Shown here: positions 39,320 through 49,666 of the stretch, in pieces
Position numbering within the stretch: the first letter of the stretch is position 1
Layout: each line of letters opens with the position of its first letter
DNA from: Corynebacterium silvaticum
GTDB lineage: Bacteria; Actinomycetota; Actinomycetes; Mycobacteriales; Mycobacteriaceae
Length of the DNA stretch: 64,000 nt
Direction of reading: 5' to 3'
Assembly (NCBI RefSeq): GCF_004382825.2
Contig: NZ_SDQO02000001.1
Coordinates: forward strand, 186,001-250,000
The notes under the pieces: generated by a model
Told to the model about the DNA's origin: nothing
The model's input: only the letters and a program-made list of their open reading frames with translations
Database searches by the model: none
Made by a program: the position numbers and the translations under genes

Positions 39320-41155
39320 GTGGTTCAAGAGTCAACCACCGAGGCCATATACGAGGTAGGCGAAAACGAAACCTGCCTAACTGCGTTGCTGGATACGGCT
39401 AAAGCGCGTCCTTTTGGAGTGATGTACACCCGGCCGAAAAACTACGAGTGGGTCAACGTCACGTCTAAAGAGTTCATAGAAGAGGTCTATGAAGTTGCCA
39501 AAGGCCTCATCAACGCAGGCGTTCAGCAAGGGGATCGGGTGGCTTTGCTCTCGGAGACCCGCTACGAGTGGTCTCTGCTGGACTTTGCCATTTGGGCTGC
39601 CGGTGCTGTGTCAGTTCCGATCTACGGATCATCGTCGATTAGCCAAATCGAGTGGATTATCGAGGACTCGGGGGCAGTTTTTGCCATCACCGAGACTCGC
39701 GAGCATACGGAATTGATGAAGAACCTGGTTCTGGGTGCGGATGGAAAACCAACATTGAGTGGTTCGCCGTCGCAGCTGCGCAGAATTCTGGAGATTAATT
39801 CGTCGGCAGTGACAACGCTCAAGTTTGAGGGACGCTCCGTTGCGGACTCCGAGGTAAATGAGCGCATCGCCAACACCAAGGGCTCCGATCTTGCATCGCT
39901 GGTTTATACGTCTGGAACAACAGGCCGCCCCAAAGGGTGCCAACTCACTCACTCAAACTGGCTCTCGGAGGTGCGCGCGCTTCTGACCCACGACATCGGA
40001 GCTATCGCAGTCCCCGGTTCGCGCGTTTTGACCTTCCTGCCACTTGCCCACGTCTTGGCTCGCGCAGTGTCTTTGGCTATGGCTATTGGCGGAGCCACCC
40101 AGTCGCACTGGTCTGATTTCTCCACGATCGCAGTGGAATTCCAGCGCGCTCGGCCAAACCTGATCTTGGGCGTGCCGCGCGTCTTTGAAAAAGTCCGCAA
40201 TGGTGCTGTGGCCAACGCTCAGGCCGACGGCGCGCTCAAGGCTGCAATCTTCCGTCAAGCAGAACTGACTGCTCAAGAGTATTCACGGGCACTCGATACC
40301 GCAGAGGGGCCAAACCGAGCCCTTACCCTTAAGCACAAGACCTTTGACAAGTTGGTGTACTCAAAGATCCGCGCAGCTATGGGCAATGCGGTGAAGTACT
40401 GCATCTCCGGTGGTTCTGCGATGAGCCCAGATTTGATGCACTTCTTCCGCGGCATCGGCGTGCCAATTTATGAAGGCTATGGCTTGACCGAAACCACTGC
40501 TGCCGCCACTGTGGACTTTACTAATCAGAAGATCGGTACGGTTGGCCCGCCCGTTGGCGGCGTGTCGATACGCATTAACGACGACGGCGAAATCCTGGTG
40601 AAAGGATCGACCCTTTTCGACGGCTACTGGAAGAACGATGAAGCCACCGAATCCTCGATGGAGAACGGCTGGTTTAACACCGGTGACCTCGGCGAAATCC
40701 TCGATTCCGGCCACCTCATCATCACCGGACGTAAGAAAGACCTGATTGTCACCGCAGGCGGCAAGAACGTCTCGCCGGGGCCGCTGGAAGACAAACTGCG
40801 TTCGCATCCGCTCATCAGCCAGGCGATGGTGGTGGGTGACGGAAAGCCATTTATTGGTTTGCTCGTGACGCTTGACGACGACGCCCTGAAACGCTGGAAA
40901 CTTAATCGCAACGTTCCAGAAGGCCGTTCGATCCGAGAACTGGCACAGGACCCGGTCCTCAGAGCCGAAATCCAAGACGCGATCAATGACGCCAACGCTA
41001 CGGTTTCTCACGCGGAATCCATTAAGAAGTTCTACATCCTGGACCGCGATCTCACCGAGGAAGACAACGAGCTCACACCTAGCATGAAGGTGAAGCGTAA
41101 CGTGGTGGCTCGCCGGTACTCCGACGAAATCGAGGCGCTGTACACCAAGCGCTAG
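39320..41155 (+). CDS. fadD15: Long-chain acyl-CoA synthetase (FadD15-like, AMP-binding)
   Basis: 611 residues from GTG 39320. Activates fatty acids to acyl-CoA at the membrane via an adenylate. Motifs: P-loop YTSGTTGRPKGCQLTHSNW near residue 195, EGYGLTETTAA, the STLFDGYWKNDEAT and WFNTGDLGEI region, and GRKKDLIVTAGGKNVSPGPLE with the C-terminal adenylation Lys. In corynebacteria fatty acid activation also supports mycolate and lipid supply. Intact, with no TCCCCACG motif in the coding sequence. Confidence 0.93.
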   Translation: MVQESTTEAIYEVGENETCLTALLDTAKARPFGVMYTRPKNYEWVNVTSKEFIEEVYEVAKGLINAGVQQGDRVALLSETRYEWSLLDFAIWAAGAVSVPIYGSSSISQIEWIIEDSGAVFAITETREHTELMKNLVLGADGKPTLSGSPSQLRRILEINSSAVTTLKFEGRSVADSEVNERIANTKGSDLASLVYTSGTTGRPKGCQLTHSNWLSEVRALLTHDIGAIAVPGSRVLTFLPLAHVLARAVSLAMAIGGATQSHWSDFSTIAVEFQRARPNLILGVPRVFEKVRNGAVANAQADGALKAAIFRQAELTAQEYSRALDTAEGPNRALTLKHKTFDKLVYSKIRAAMGNAVKYCISGGSAMSPDLMHFFRGIGVPIYEGYGLTETTAAATVDFTNQKIGTVGPPVGGVSIRINDDGEILVKGSTLFDGYWKNDEATESSMENGWFNTGDLGEILDSGHLIITGRKKDLIVTAGGKNVSPGPLEDKLRSHPLISQAMVVGDGKPFIGLLVTLDDDALKRWKLNRNVPEGRSIRELAQDPVLRAEIQDAINDANATVSHAESIKKFYILDRDLTEEDNELTPSMKVKRNVVARRYSDEIEALYTKR

Positions 41156-41163
41156 ACGCGTTT

Positions 41164-41212
41164 TTCGCTCCTTTTTCCTTGTGACTTCAGGGAAAAAGGG
41201 GCGATTTTTTTA
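41164..41212 (+). terminator. Intrinsic terminator after fadD15
   Basis: CGCTCCTTTTTCC pairs with GGAAAAAGGGGCG around TTGTGACTTCA, followed by ATTTTTTTATTTTT. Confidence 0.88.
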
Positions 41213-41227
41213 TTTTTGCCTCTAATT

Positions 41228-41307
41228 TTGTCGTTTTTGAGAACGCTAGAAATTTCATCCTGGGGTTTTGCAACGCGCATGCCGGCTAGCGTTCTCAAAA
41301 ACGACAA
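41228..41307. repeat. 80 bp inverted-repeat element, copy B
   Basis: Perfect 21 bp terminal inverted repeats (41228-41248 with 41287-41307; outer ends TTGTCG/CGACAA, inner ends GAACGCTA/TAGCGTTC) around a 38 bp centre with TCCTGGGGTTTTG. Same length and central block as copy A at 11488-11567. It lies directly after the fadD15 terminator. The rest of the 350 bp gap (41156-41505) holds one TTTCCCCACGGG motif near 41340 and no gene that I can support. Confidence 0.88.
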
Positions 41308-41505
41308 TGCCTCCCCACCGAAGGGAGAAAGAAGCTTCTTTTCCCCACGGGATTTTGGTTTTGCTCGGCGGGGCGCCACCGCTTTCGTCGGTTCCTGTTT
41401 TAAAGTCATTACTCGTAACGCATCGCTGCGACTGGCTCCCTCAGATACCCAGTAGCAGCGATGGTGAAGGATGCCTAAACATATGCCTGGAAGGGGGTCA
41501 GCTGA

Positions 41506-42186
41506 ATGCAAGTTTTTGATGCCACACTGCGTCATCGTGAGCTGACCCAAGAGATTTTTAACATTGGCGATGAGGTTGCAACCTACATCGAGAATCTCGC
41601 TGAGGCCATCGCGGATTGGGATGCAGAGCTGGTTGACGATTGCGTTGCCGAGCTGGAAGAGATCTTTGAAGACGCGCGCCAGGATTCCCGTTCTGTGGTT
41701 CGGGAACTCGTGGGGCTGCGTCAGGCGCTGACGTCGGGGCTGGCTTCGGGGACTGTGGCGGCGTCTGCTGCTATGGAAGATGCGGTCGAGCGTCCGGTGT
41801 TGCTCAACTCGGAGTCGTTGCGGGAGAGGTTCCCGATTCAGAATTCTCCCGTCATTGTTCGTGAGCTTTCGCAAGCGTTGCAGGCTCGAACCGACTTGGT
41901 GGGCGAGTACCTTGCTCACATCGTGTCGTGGGAACTGTCGGAGACGGAAAAAGCGGCGCGCGATTTGGATGCGCTTAATTTGCCGATGTTGTATTCGCGT
42001 ACGGCCGAGATTGTTTTTGCGGCAGCGCAGGCATGGACTGAAGCCGTGGCGACGGAACACCCGGGGTATACGCGGACGATGCGCGGTTCACATCCGCCGG
42101 CATTCCTCAATGAGCGCGCGCGTATCGACGCCGTCGTGGCTAGGGTCATCGCTAAGCGTGCGGGCTCCGGCGAGTATGTTGGCTAA
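41506..42186 (+). CDS. Conserved hypothetical protein (helical, cytosolic)
   Basis: 226 residues from ATG 41506 with GGAAGGGGG upstream. It is mainly alpha-helical and acidic (NIGDEVATYIENLAEAIADWDAELVDD, VAELEEIFEDARQDSR), with no membrane segment. It lies 3 nt before hemW in an apparent operon. Function unknown to me. The C-terminal LNERARIDAVVARVIAKRAG suggests a folded helical bundle. Confidence 0.8.
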   Translation: MQVFDATLRHRELTQEIFNIGDEVATYIENLAEAIADWDAELVDDCVAELEEIFEDARQDSRSVVRELVGLRQALTSGLASGTVAASAAMEDAVERPVLLNSESLRERFPIQNSPVIVRELSQALQARTDLVGEYLAHIVSWELSETEKAARDLDALNLPMLYSRTAEIVFAAAQAWTEAVATEHPGYTRTMRGSHPPAFLNERARIDAVVARVIAKRAGSGEYVG

Positions 42187-42189
42187 AAC

Positions 42190-43344
42190 ATGAGCCAGAA
42201 AAACACGCCTTTTGGGGTGTACGTCCATGTGCCGTTTTGTTCTTCCCGCTGCGGGTACTGCGACTTTAATACGTACACCCCCGGTGAGCTGGGAAGTTCT
42301 GCTTCTCCAGAAAGCTATATGGATGCTCTAGAAATAGAGCTGGACTTAGCTGCGCAGATTCGGGTGCGCTCGGGTGACACCAGGGAAGCCAGTACGGTTT
42401 TTGTGGGAGGCGGCACCCCATCGATGCTCGGGGCCGCTGGCCTGGATCGTGTGTTGCGCGCCGTCCGTAACACCACGGGTATAGCGCCTGGTGCGGAAGT
42501 GACTACGGAATCAAATCCCGAATCAACGAGTCCTGAGTTTTTTGATGCCTTGCTGAACTCGGGCTTTACGAGGATCTCTTTGGGCATGCAATCGGCTTCT
42601 TCGAGCGTGCTAAAAGTGCTGGAACGCAAGCACACTCCTGGGCGTGCATTTGCGGCGGCTAAAGAGGCGCTCGCCGCTGGATTTCAGCATGTCAACCTCG
42701 ACATGATTTACGGGACTCCCACAGAAACAGATGAGGATGTTCGTGAGACGCTCGCCCGAGTCGTAGACACGGGCGTGGATCATGTGAGTGCGTATTCGCT
42801 GATTGTGGAGGATGGCACGGCGATGGCTCGTAAAGTGCGCCGTGGGGAATTACCGCCTCCCGATGAAGACACATATGCGGATCGTTATTGGATGATTGAT
42901 CAGGCCCTGTGTCAAGAAGGTTTCTCTTGGTACGAGGTCTCTAACTGGGCTCGTGAGGGTGGCGAGTGCCAACATAATATGGGGTACTGGCGTGACGGCG
43001 ATTGGTGGGGTGCTGGCCCCGGTGCGCATTCGCATATCGCGCAGCGTCGTTTCTACAGCATTAAGCATCCGGCTAGCTACTCCACCGCCCTCGTGGGCGG
43101 GGAATTGCCGATCAAGGAAGAAGAGACCTTGAGTGATGTGGAGCGGCATGAGGAGAAAGTAATGCTGGGCTTGCGTCTCAAAGAAGGCGTGAGCGTTTCG
43201 GAATTTTCTGCTGGCGAGTTGGCCGTGATCGAGGCGCGGGTTCAGCAAGGGCTGCTGCTTGTGGAAGCGGGGCGGGTGCGGGTGACGTCGAAAAGCAGGC
43301 TATTGGCGGACGGGATTATCGCCGACATCTTGGTTGCTGACTGA
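42190..43344 (+). CDS. hemW: HemW-type radical SAM protein (haem chaperone)
   Basis: 384 residues. The radical-SAM cluster motif CxxxCxxC is Cys 17, 21 and 24 (CSSRCGYC), followed by VFVGGGTPS, SLGMQSASSSVL and HVNLDMIYGTPTET. The coproporphyrinogen dehydrogenase HemN has a further Cys after the triad (CxxxCxxCxC) that is absent here, which supports HemW, a haem-transfer chaperone. It is often annotated as coproporphyrinogen III oxidase. Placed just upstream of hrcA, as in many Gram-positive bacteria. Confidence 0.93.
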   Translation: MSQKNTPFGVYVHVPFCSSRCGYCDFNTYTPGELGSSASPESYMDALEIELDLAAQIRVRSGDTREASTVFVGGGTPSMLGAAGLDRVLRAVRNTTGIAPGAEVTTESNPESTSPEFFDALLNSGFTRISLGMQSASSSVLKVLERKHTPGRAFAAAKEALAAGFQHVNLDMIYGTPTETDEDVRETLARVVDTGVDHVSAYSLIVEDGTAMARKVRRGELPPPDEDTYADRYWMIDQALCQEGFSWYEVSNWAREGGECQHNMGYWRDGDWWGAGPGAHSHIAQRRFYSIKHPASYSTALVGGELPIKEEETLSDVERHEEKVMLGLRLKEGVSVSEFSAGELAVIEARVQQGLLLVEAGRVRVTSKSRLLADGIIADILVAD

Positions 43345-43416
43345 TACCGCCGGGGCAACGGTTAAGCTGGTGTGCGGTAATGGCGAGTCGAGGCATCCAC
43401 GAGGAGGGACACCACC

Positions 43417-44463
43417 ATGGCGGGATCTACTGAAAAACGCAGACGTGAAGTACTTCGCGCGATAGTGGCAGGCTACATCCAGTCCCAGGAACCTGTGGGG
43501 TCAAAGGCTCTTCTAGAGCGGCATAACTTAAACGTCAGCTCGGCGACCATCCGCAACGATATGGCGGTTCTGGAGTCCGAGGGGTTTATCATGCAACAGC
43601 ATGCAAGCTCCGGGCGGATCCCCACGGAAAAGGCATACCGTGCGTTCGTGGATTCTTTGAGCGACATCAAGCCCATGTCGGCGGCGGAGCGTCGTGCGAT
43701 TTTGCAATTCCTTGAAGGCGGAGTGGATCTTGAGGATGTTTTGCGCCGCTCTGTGCAATTGCTGAGCCAGTTGACTCGCCAAGCGTCGGTGATTCAGCTG
43801 CCTAATCTTAAAGTTTCGCGGGTTAAACACTGTGAAGTTGTGTTGTTGAGCCCGGTGCGACTTTTGCTTGTGCTCATCACTGATAACGGGCGAGTAGAGC
43901 AGCGCAATGTGGAACTAGACCAGGTATGCGAGCAGGAGCACGTGCTAAAGCTTCGCGACGTCCTCAACCGGGCCTTAGACGGTAAAACCCTCAGCGATGC
44001 CTCTGTTTCTTTAGCAGAACTTGTAGACCCCACGAACACGGACATTTTAGTGTCACCGGAAATCCAACCGATGGTGCTCAGATGCGCGACCGTGCTCATT
44101 GAGACCCTGGTGGAACAACCGAATGATCGTCTCATCCTTGCTGGCGCATCCAACCTCACCCGGATCGCCCGCGACCTGCCCGTGGCGTTGCCGTCCATGC
44201 TGGAAGCGTTGGAAGAACAAGTAGTGGTGCTGAAGCTGCTCACCAATGTCCAAGACCTAGGCCACGTGAGCGTTTTGATCGGCCGGGAGAACGAAGACGA
44301 ACAATTACGAGGCACATCGGTCGTGACGACCGGCTACGGTGCACAGGGAGAGACCCTAGGCGGCTTGGGGGTAGTGGGCCCCACGTTCATGGATTATTCC
44401 GGAACGATGTCCAAGGTCTACGCGGTGGCTCAATATGTGTCGAGGGTCTTGAGCGGGGAGTAA
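43417..44463 (+). CDS. hrcA: Heat-inducible transcription repressor HrcA
   Basis: 348 residues from ATG 43417 with GAGGAGGG upstream. N-terminal winged helix ([42 protein letters not shown]) and the HrcA dimerisation core. It represses groE-type chaperone genes by binding CIRCE elements. I saw no CIRCE (TTAGCACTC-N9-GAGTGCTAA) upstream of this copy, so it may not autoregulate here. dnaJ follows. Confidence 0.96.
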   Translation: MAGSTEKRRREVLRAIVAGYIQSQEPVGSKALLERHNLNVSSATIRNDMAVLESEGFIMQQHASSGRIPTEKAYRAFVDSLSDIKPMSAAERRAILQFLEGGVDLEDVLRRSVQLLSQLTRQASVIQLPNLKVSRVKHCEVVLLSPVRLLLVLITDNGRVEQRNVELDQVCEQEHVLKLRDVLNRALDGKTLSDASVSLAELVDPTNTDILVSPEIQPMVLRCATVLIETLVEQPNDRLILAGASNLTRIARDLPVALPSMLEALEEQVVVLKLLTNVQDLGHVSVLIGRENEDEQLRGTSVVTTGYGAQGETLGGLGVVGPTFMDYSGTMSKVYAVAQYVSRVLSGE

Positions 44464-44695
44464 GGCCCCGTGGGGCGGTTTCCCTTTTCAGTACCGTTCG
44501 CCGCTAGCGAATTAGGGGCCCTAGTTTTCCCTCCTTAGCATGAGCATCGTTATCATTGTTGTTTCGGTCCTATCAGTTCATATCATGGTGTTTGTGCTAT
44601 TGCTGTAGATAGCCAGATATGAATGCCAAGAAAAGATTGAGCTTGGCTGGGTTGGATATTTCTCAAAAGATAGCTGAAGGAAGAATTCTTTTACT

Positions 44696-45832
44696 GTGGC
44701 TCGTGACTATTACGCAATCCTTGGCGTCGAACGTGACGCCACTGATAACGAGATTAAGAAGGCATACCGCAAGCTTGCCCGTAAGTACCACCCGGACGTT
44801 AACGGGTCGGACGAGGCCGCGGAGAAATTCAGCGAGCTCTCAATCGCCCAAGAGGTGCTGCTAGACCCCGATAAGCGCCGCATCGTGGATATGGGCGGAG
44901 ACCCCATGGAACAAGGCGGCGGCGGAGGCTATGGCGCCGGCGGCTTTGGCGGTGGTGGCCTGGGCGACATCTTTGAGGCATTCTTTGGCGGTGGCGGTGC
45001 CTCGCGTGGCCCTCGGTCGCGCGTTCAGCCCGGAAACGACGCTCTCCTACGCACCTCGCTGACGCTGGAAGAGGCATTTTCTGGGGTAAAAAAGCCCATC
45101 ACTATCGATACTGCTGTTCTCTGCGATCTGTGCGAGGGAACGGGTTCAAAGACCAAGGCAAAACCCAACGTGTGTGGGCATTGCGGCGGAACGGGTGAAA
45201 TTCAGCAGGTCCAGCGTTCCTTCTTGGGCAACGTGATGACGTCCACCCCCTGCCCGGTGTGCCAAGGAACCGGCGAAGTTATCCCTGATCCCTGTGATAA
45301 ATGTGCAGGCGATGGTCGCGTGAAAGCACAGCGTGATCTGGTCGTCAATGTTCCGGCTGGCATCTCAGAAGGCATGCGTATCCGCATGGCGGGCCAAGGC
45401 GAGGTAGGCCACGGTGGCGGACCCGCCGGCGATCTCTACGTGGAGATCCACATCCGACCGCATGCGGTATTCCAGCGAGAAGGAAACGACCTGCACTTGA
45501 AGGTTCATGTGCCCATGGTCGATGCCGCATTGGGTGTTGAGGTCAACGTGGACTCCCTGGACGGGGAAACCGTTGCGTTCACGATCCCTGCAGGTACTCA
45601 GCCCGCCGAGCGTATTGTGGTGGAAGGCAAAGGCATGCCACAGCTACGCAATACCGGCAATGGCAATATGATCGCTCACGTTGACGTGATGGTTCCGACG
45701 GCGTTGGATGAGACGTCGAGAAGCCTGCTCACCCAGTTGCGTGAACACCGCGATGAGGCCGCAAAGGTTTCGCAGGCCGAGGACGGCGAGGAATCGCTGT
45801 TTGGGCGCATACGTAACAAGTTCCGTAGATAA
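44696..45832 (+). CDS. dnaJ: Chaperone DnaJ (second copy type, DnaJ2)
   Basis: 378 residues from GTG 44696 with GAAGGAAG upstream. J-domain with HPD at 32-34, Gly-rich linker (about 80-105), four zinc-finger repeats [24 protein letters not shown] and CDKCAGDG, then the C-terminal substrate domain. It stimulates DnaK ATPase. Linked to hrcA rather than dnaK, as for actinobacterial DnaJ2. The 230 bp upstream of it (44464-44695) hold GCCCCGTGGGGC right after hrcA and otherwise only promoter-type sequence. Confidence 0.96.
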   Translation: MARDYYAILGVERDATDNEIKKAYRKLARKYHPDVNGSDEAAEKFSELSIAQEVLLDPDKRRIVDMGGDPMEQGGGGGYGAGGFGGGGLGDIFEAFFGGGGASRGPRSRVQPGNDALLRTSLTLEEAFSGVKKPITIDTAVLCDLCEGTGSKTKAKPNVCGHCGGTGEIQQVQRSFLGNVMTSTPCPVCQGTGEVIPDPCDKCAGDGRVKAQRDLVVNVPAGISEGMRIRMAGQGEVGHGGGPAGDLYVEIHIRPHAVFQREGNDLHLKVHVPMVDAALGVEVNVDSLDGETVAFTIPAGTQPAERIVVEGKGMPQLRNTGNGNMIAHVDVMVPTALDETSRSLLTQLREHRDEAAKVSQAEDGEESLFGRIRNKFRR

Positions 45833-45849
45833 TGTGAGGACTCCATCTG

Positions 45850-46608
45850 ATGTCGTTGCCTACCTTTGTGTACGACCTTGACGCTGTTCTCCACGGCCAG
45901 CGCCCTCACCTTCCCGAGGTGGGGGAGACCGCTCGTCTGGATGGGGCTGAGGGGCGCCATGCTGTGAGCGTGAAACGCATCGTGGTCGGGGAACGCAACG
46001 CATCAAGCTTATCGACGCCCACGGGGCTCACGTTGAAGCGCTCGTAACGGAAACTTCTGGGAAAGACAGGCTCGCAGCGCGCGTTGAATCTAGCGGAATG
46101 CAAGAGTCTGCGACCCCGTCCGTCACTGTTTTCCAGGCGATTCCTAAATCGGAGCGCTCGGAACTGGCTGTTGACCTGCTCACCCAAGGTGGGGTGGATG
46201 CGATAGTCCCGTGGGAAGCCCAGCGGTGCGTCGCCAAATGGACGGGAGCTAAACGCGAAAAGAGTGTGCACAAGTGGCGGGCGGCGGCGGTCGCGGCGTT
46301 CTGCTATACCGACGATTGACTCTCCTGTGACTACACCGGAGTTGGCGCGGCGGCTGGCAACAGAGGGCTTTGACCTGGTGTTAATGCTGCATGAGGATGC
46401 ACAGCAGGCTTTTGCGACTCTTCCCCTGCGCGAGGCAACCTCGATTGCCTTGATTATTGGCCCTGAGGGCGGCATCGGACAAGAGGAAGCGGCCGAGTTG
46501 CAGGCCGCGGGGGCGCGATTGGCCAAGCTAGGACCTGAAGTTCTGCGAACCGCCTCGGCTGGAATCGTCGCGCTCGCGGCAATCGGCGCACTGACTTCAC
46601 GCTGGTAG
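45850..46608 (+). pseudogene. rsmE: 16S rRNA m3U1498 methyltransferase RsmE, two frame disruptions
   Basis: ATG 45850 begins MSLPTFVYDLDAVLHG, the usual PUA-like N-terminus. Frame is lost near 45995; the proper reading continues IKLIDAHGAHVEALVTE, then QAIPKSERSELAVDLLTQGGVDAIVPW. A second break occurs near 46290, where W-RAAAV should lead to a segment before SRRSAIPTIDSPVTT. The usual A-K-Q residues appear missing, so a deletion of roughly 20 bp in the GCG-rich stretch is likely. The SAM-binding trefoil end IGPEGGIGQEEAA and LGPEVLRTASAGI is complete. RsmE is dispensable, so loss is plausible. Confidence 0.86.
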
Positions 46609-46655
46609 AATCCAGTACAGACAGACAACAACTAGAGATAGGTTGAATCAGCATA

Positions 46656-47693
46656 GTGGCTAGTGAGCAACAAACCGTGCGTGTCCGCAGAGGTGCTGGC
46701 ATCATCACCAAAACTGTTGAACTAGATGAGCAGCACTCCCAGACGGTGCTCGGGGTCACCGACGAGAACCTGAAAATACTAGAGAATCAACTCGAATGCT
46801 CTATCTTTGTTCGTGGTACTCAAGTCACGCTCACAGGTCCTGATTATGAGGTCGCTCGTGCAGTCAAAGTGCTCAAGGAGCTGCAATCTATCGCTAGGAG
46901 GGGGCACGTGATTAGCCCGGCCTCCGTGAAACATGCCATAGGAATTGTGACGGTCGAGGCGCCGCAGTCCGTGTCACAGGTACTTGCAAGCGACATCATC
47001 GCGCGCCGCGGAAAAGTGATTCGGGCAAAGACACTAGGCCAGAAGCACTACGTCGACGCTATAGATGAGAACACTATTGTGTTTGGCCTGGGTCCTGCGG
47101 GTTCTGGAAAGACCTACCTCGCCATGGCCAAAGCGGTCCAAGCGCTGCAAACCAAACAGGTCAGCCGCATCATCCTCACGCGTCCGGCAGTGGAAGCGGG
47201 GGAGAAACTTGGATTCCTTCCCGGAACCCTCAACGAGAAGATCGACCCTTATCTGCGCCCGCTCCATGACGCGCTAAGGGACATGGTTGATCCAGAGATC
47301 ATTCCCAAGCTCATGGAGGCCGGTATCGTCGAAGTCGCCCCGCTTGCGTACATGCGAGGTCGCACCCTCAACGATGCCTTTGTGATTCTCGACGAGGCGC
47401 AGAATACGACTGCGGCTCAGATGAAGATGTTCCTGACTCGTCTGGGTTTTGGGTCAAAGATGGTGGTCACTGGAGACATTACTCAGGTGGACCTGCTGGG
47501 AGGCCAAAAATCTGGTCTTAGACTGGTGCGCGATATCCTTCGCGGCGTGGAAGACGTGGATTTCTGCGAGCTTACGTCAGCGGATGTGGTCAGGCATCAG
47601 CTCGTGGGGCGCATCGTGGAAGCCTACGACGTCTATGAAGAAAACCTGGAGCGCGCGGCGCGGGCGCGTCGACAAGCAGAAAGCGAGAGCTAA
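46656..47693 (+). CDS. phoH: PhoH-like ATPase
   Basis: 345 residues from GTG 46656. An N-terminal KH-like part is followed by the PhoH P-loop domain with Walker A GPAGSGKT (146-153), [18 protein letters not shown] and [24 protein letters not shown]-associated ATPase/helicase-like protein, commonly encoded with ybeY. The stop is followed after 1 nt by the TTG start of ybeY. Confidence 0.94.
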   Translation: MASEQQTVRVRRGAGIITKTVELDEQHSQTVLGVTDENLKILENQLECSIFVRGTQVTLTGPDYEVARAVKVLKELQSIARRGHVISPASVKHAIGIVTVEAPQSVSQVLASDIIARRGKVIRAKTLGQKHYVDAIDENTIVFGLGPAGSGKTYLAMAKAVQALQTKQVSRIILTRPAVEAGEKLGFLPGTLNEKIDPYLRPLHDALRDMVDPEIIPKLMEAGIVEVAPLAYMRGRTLNDAFVILDEAQNTTAAQMKMFLTRLGFGSKMVVTGDITQVDLLGGQKSGLRLVRDILRGVEDVDFCELTSADVVRHQLVGRIVEAYDVYEENLERAARARRQAESES

Positions 47694-47694
47694 G

Positions 47695-48285
47695 TTGAGC
47701 ATCGAAGTCGTTAATGAATCAGGTTTTGACGGGGTGAACGAGGAAGCTCTTATCGACGTAGCCACGTTTGTTCTGGGCGAGATGGATGTGCACCCGGATG
47801 CGGAGGCCACCATCTCAGTCGTCGATATTCCCACCATGAGCGATCTTCACGTGCGGTGGATGGACATTGAAGGCCCCACGGACGTGATGAGTTTTCCCAT
47901 GGACGAGCTCACCCCCGGGATGGGACGCCCCGACGCCGGCGCCCCAGGACCTGCCCTGCTCGGAGACATTATTCTCTGCCCGGATTTTGCGATGAAGCAA
48001 GCAGAGAAAGCCGGGCATGACCTCGGGCATGAGCTTGCACTGCTCACCACCCACGGATGCTTGCATCTTCTGGGCTATGACCACATTGAACCGGCGGATG
48101 AGCAGACGATGTTTTCGCTGCAAAATGAGTTGCTATCCGACTGGTATGCGTTCTGCGAAAAGCGCGGTGTGGAGTTTCAGCCAAAGCCTTCCAACGCTGG
48201 GGCGTTTCCCACGGCCGCAGAACGGGCGGAGCTCGATAAACACGTGCCCGGTGGCGGAATCCCCGATATCGGGGAGCCACGATGA
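47695..48285 (+). CDS. ybeY: Endoribonuclease/rRNA maturation factor YbeY
   Basis: 196 residues. The start is taken as TTG 47695 ([15 protein letters not shown]), because upstream codons in this frame lie inside phoH and this N-terminus fits the family. Zinc motif [11 protein letters not shown] at residues 120-130 is complete. Role in 16S rRNA 3' maturation and ribosome quality control. A C-terminal extension after residue 150 (Pro/Ala/Gly-rich) is longer than in E. coli. The stop overlaps the next ATG. Confidence 0.93.
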   Translation: MSIEVVNESGFDGVNEEALIDVATFVLGEMDVHPDAEATISVVDIPTMSDLHVRWMDIEGPTDVMSFPMDELTPGMGRPDAGAPGPALLGDIILCPDFAMKQAEKAGHDLGHELALLTTHGCLHLLGYDHIEPADEQTMFSLQNELLSDWYAFCEKRGVEFQPKPSNAGAFPTAAERAELDKHVPGGGIPDIGEPR

Positions 48286-49607
48286 CCCCTCTCATATGCG
48301 GGATCGCGACGCTAGGCGCGCTTCTTCTCTCTGGTTTTTTGGGGGCAGTGGAAGCCGCCGTCAGCTCGATTTCCGTGGCACGGGTCGAGCAGATCAACAA
48401 AGACACGGAGTCACGTGCTTCGCGCACATTACTGCACGTGCTGGAAAACCGTGCCGAACACATCAACCTCTTGGTTTTATTGCGCACGCTTCTCGATGTC
48501 ACCGCGGCTGCCTTTGCAGCACTGCTAGCGATTGACCTTATTGAATCCAGTGCTTGGGCACTGACCGCAGCGATTGTTGGGGTATCGCTCATCACGTTTA
48601 CTGTCATCGGGGTGTTCTCCCGGACCGTAGGCCGAAAGAACCCCTATACCGTCTCTTTATCCTCCGCATGGTTGCTCAGAACGCTATCCGCAGTCCTGGG
48701 CCCGATCCCACGGTTGCTCATCAAGATCGGCAATATCATTGCGCCCGGCCCGGGGTTTCAAGACGGGCCGTATTCCACCGAGGTGGAGTTGCGCGAAATG
48801 GTCGACATAGCTCAGGAACACGGGGTTGTGGAGGTTGAAGAGCGGCGGATGATCCAATCCGTTTTCGACCTTGCTTCTACCACAGCCCGCTCAGTGATGG
48901 TTCCGCGCACGGACATGGTGTGGATTGAGTCCGGAAAGACCGCAGGACAAGCGACGAGCCTGTGCGTGAGATCGGGGTTCTCCCGAATCCCAGTGATCGG
49001 CGATACCGTCGATGACATCATTGGCGTGGTCTTTCTCAAAGACCTCGTGCAGCGAACGTACTATTCCACCGACGGCGGGCGCAGCGTTACCGTCGACGAG
49101 GTCATGCGTCCCGCGACCTTTGTCCCAGACTCTAAAAATCTTGACACGTTGCTACACGAGATGCAGCGCGATCGTAACCACATCGCCATGCTTGTCGACG
49201 AATTCGGCGGGATCGCTGGACTCGTATCCATTGAAGACATTCTGGAAGAAATCGTCGGTGAAATTGCGGATGAATACGACGATCGAGAAATCGCCCCCAT
49301 TGAGCGCCTTGATAACGAGTCCCTTCCTACTTATCGCGTCGTCTCACGTCTTTCCCTCGAAGACCTGACAGAAACCATCGAGGAAGACCTTGACCGGGAG
49401 ATCGAGTTCTCCGAAGACATCCGGGACCAGGTGGACACAGTAGGTGGTCTCATAGCTTATGAAATGGGTCGTGTGCCCCTTCCTGGGTCTGTGGTCAGTA
49501 CTAGCGAAATACAGCTGCGAGCCGAGGGCGGTCGGGATCGCCGCGGACGGATTCAAGTAAGGTCCGTGGTCGTCTCAGTCTTGCCGGAAGAACCAGACGC
49601 GGAATAA
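48282..49607 (+). CDS. CorC/HlyC family CBS-domain membrane protein
   Basis: 441 residues. An N-terminal DUF21/CNNM-like membrane domain has four hydrophobic segments, starting [23 protein letters not shown]. Two CBS domains follow ([29 protein letters not shown]...[25 protein letters not shown]) and a C-terminal CorC_HlyC transporter-associated domain. Related proteins affect Mg2+ export; the hemolysin label is historical. ATG 48282 overlaps the ybeY stop. Confidence 0.92.
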   Translation: MTPLICGIATLGALLLSGFLGAVEAAVSSISVARVEQINKDTESRASRTLLHVLENRAEHINLLVLLRTLLDVTAAAFAALLAIDLIESSAWALTAAIVGVSLITFTVIGVFSRTVGRKNPYTVSLSSAWLLRTLSAVLGPIPRLLIKIGNIIAPGPGFQDGPYSTEVELREMVDIAQEHGVVEVEERRMIQSVFDLASTTARSVMVPRTDMVWIESGKTAGQATSLCVRSGFSRIPVIGDTVDDIIGVVFLKDLVQRTYYSTDGGRSVTVDEVMRPATFVPDSKNLDTLLHEMQRDRNHIAMLVDEFGGIAGLVSIEDILEEIVGEIADEYDDREIAPIERLDNESLPTYRVVSRLSLEDLTETIEEDLDREIEFSEDIRDQVDTVGGLIAYEMGRVPLPGSVVSTSEIQLRAEGGRDRRGRIQVRSVVVSVLPEEPDAE

Positions 49608-49666
49608 CGCGCCACGCGGGGTACAACAAGTTTGTAATCTGTTGCGTAACGCGCATGATTAAACAC

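Noticed and set aside
41152..42060. A 302-codon minus-strand open frame spanning the repeat element and the 41.5 kb gene
   Set aside because: It runs through a terminator and a palindromic repeat and is antisense to a gene with a clear ribosome binding site. Arg/His-rich composition is typical of a shadow frame.
43345..43416. CIRCE element before hrcA
   Set aside because: The short gap has no TTAGCACTC/GAGTGCTAA pair.
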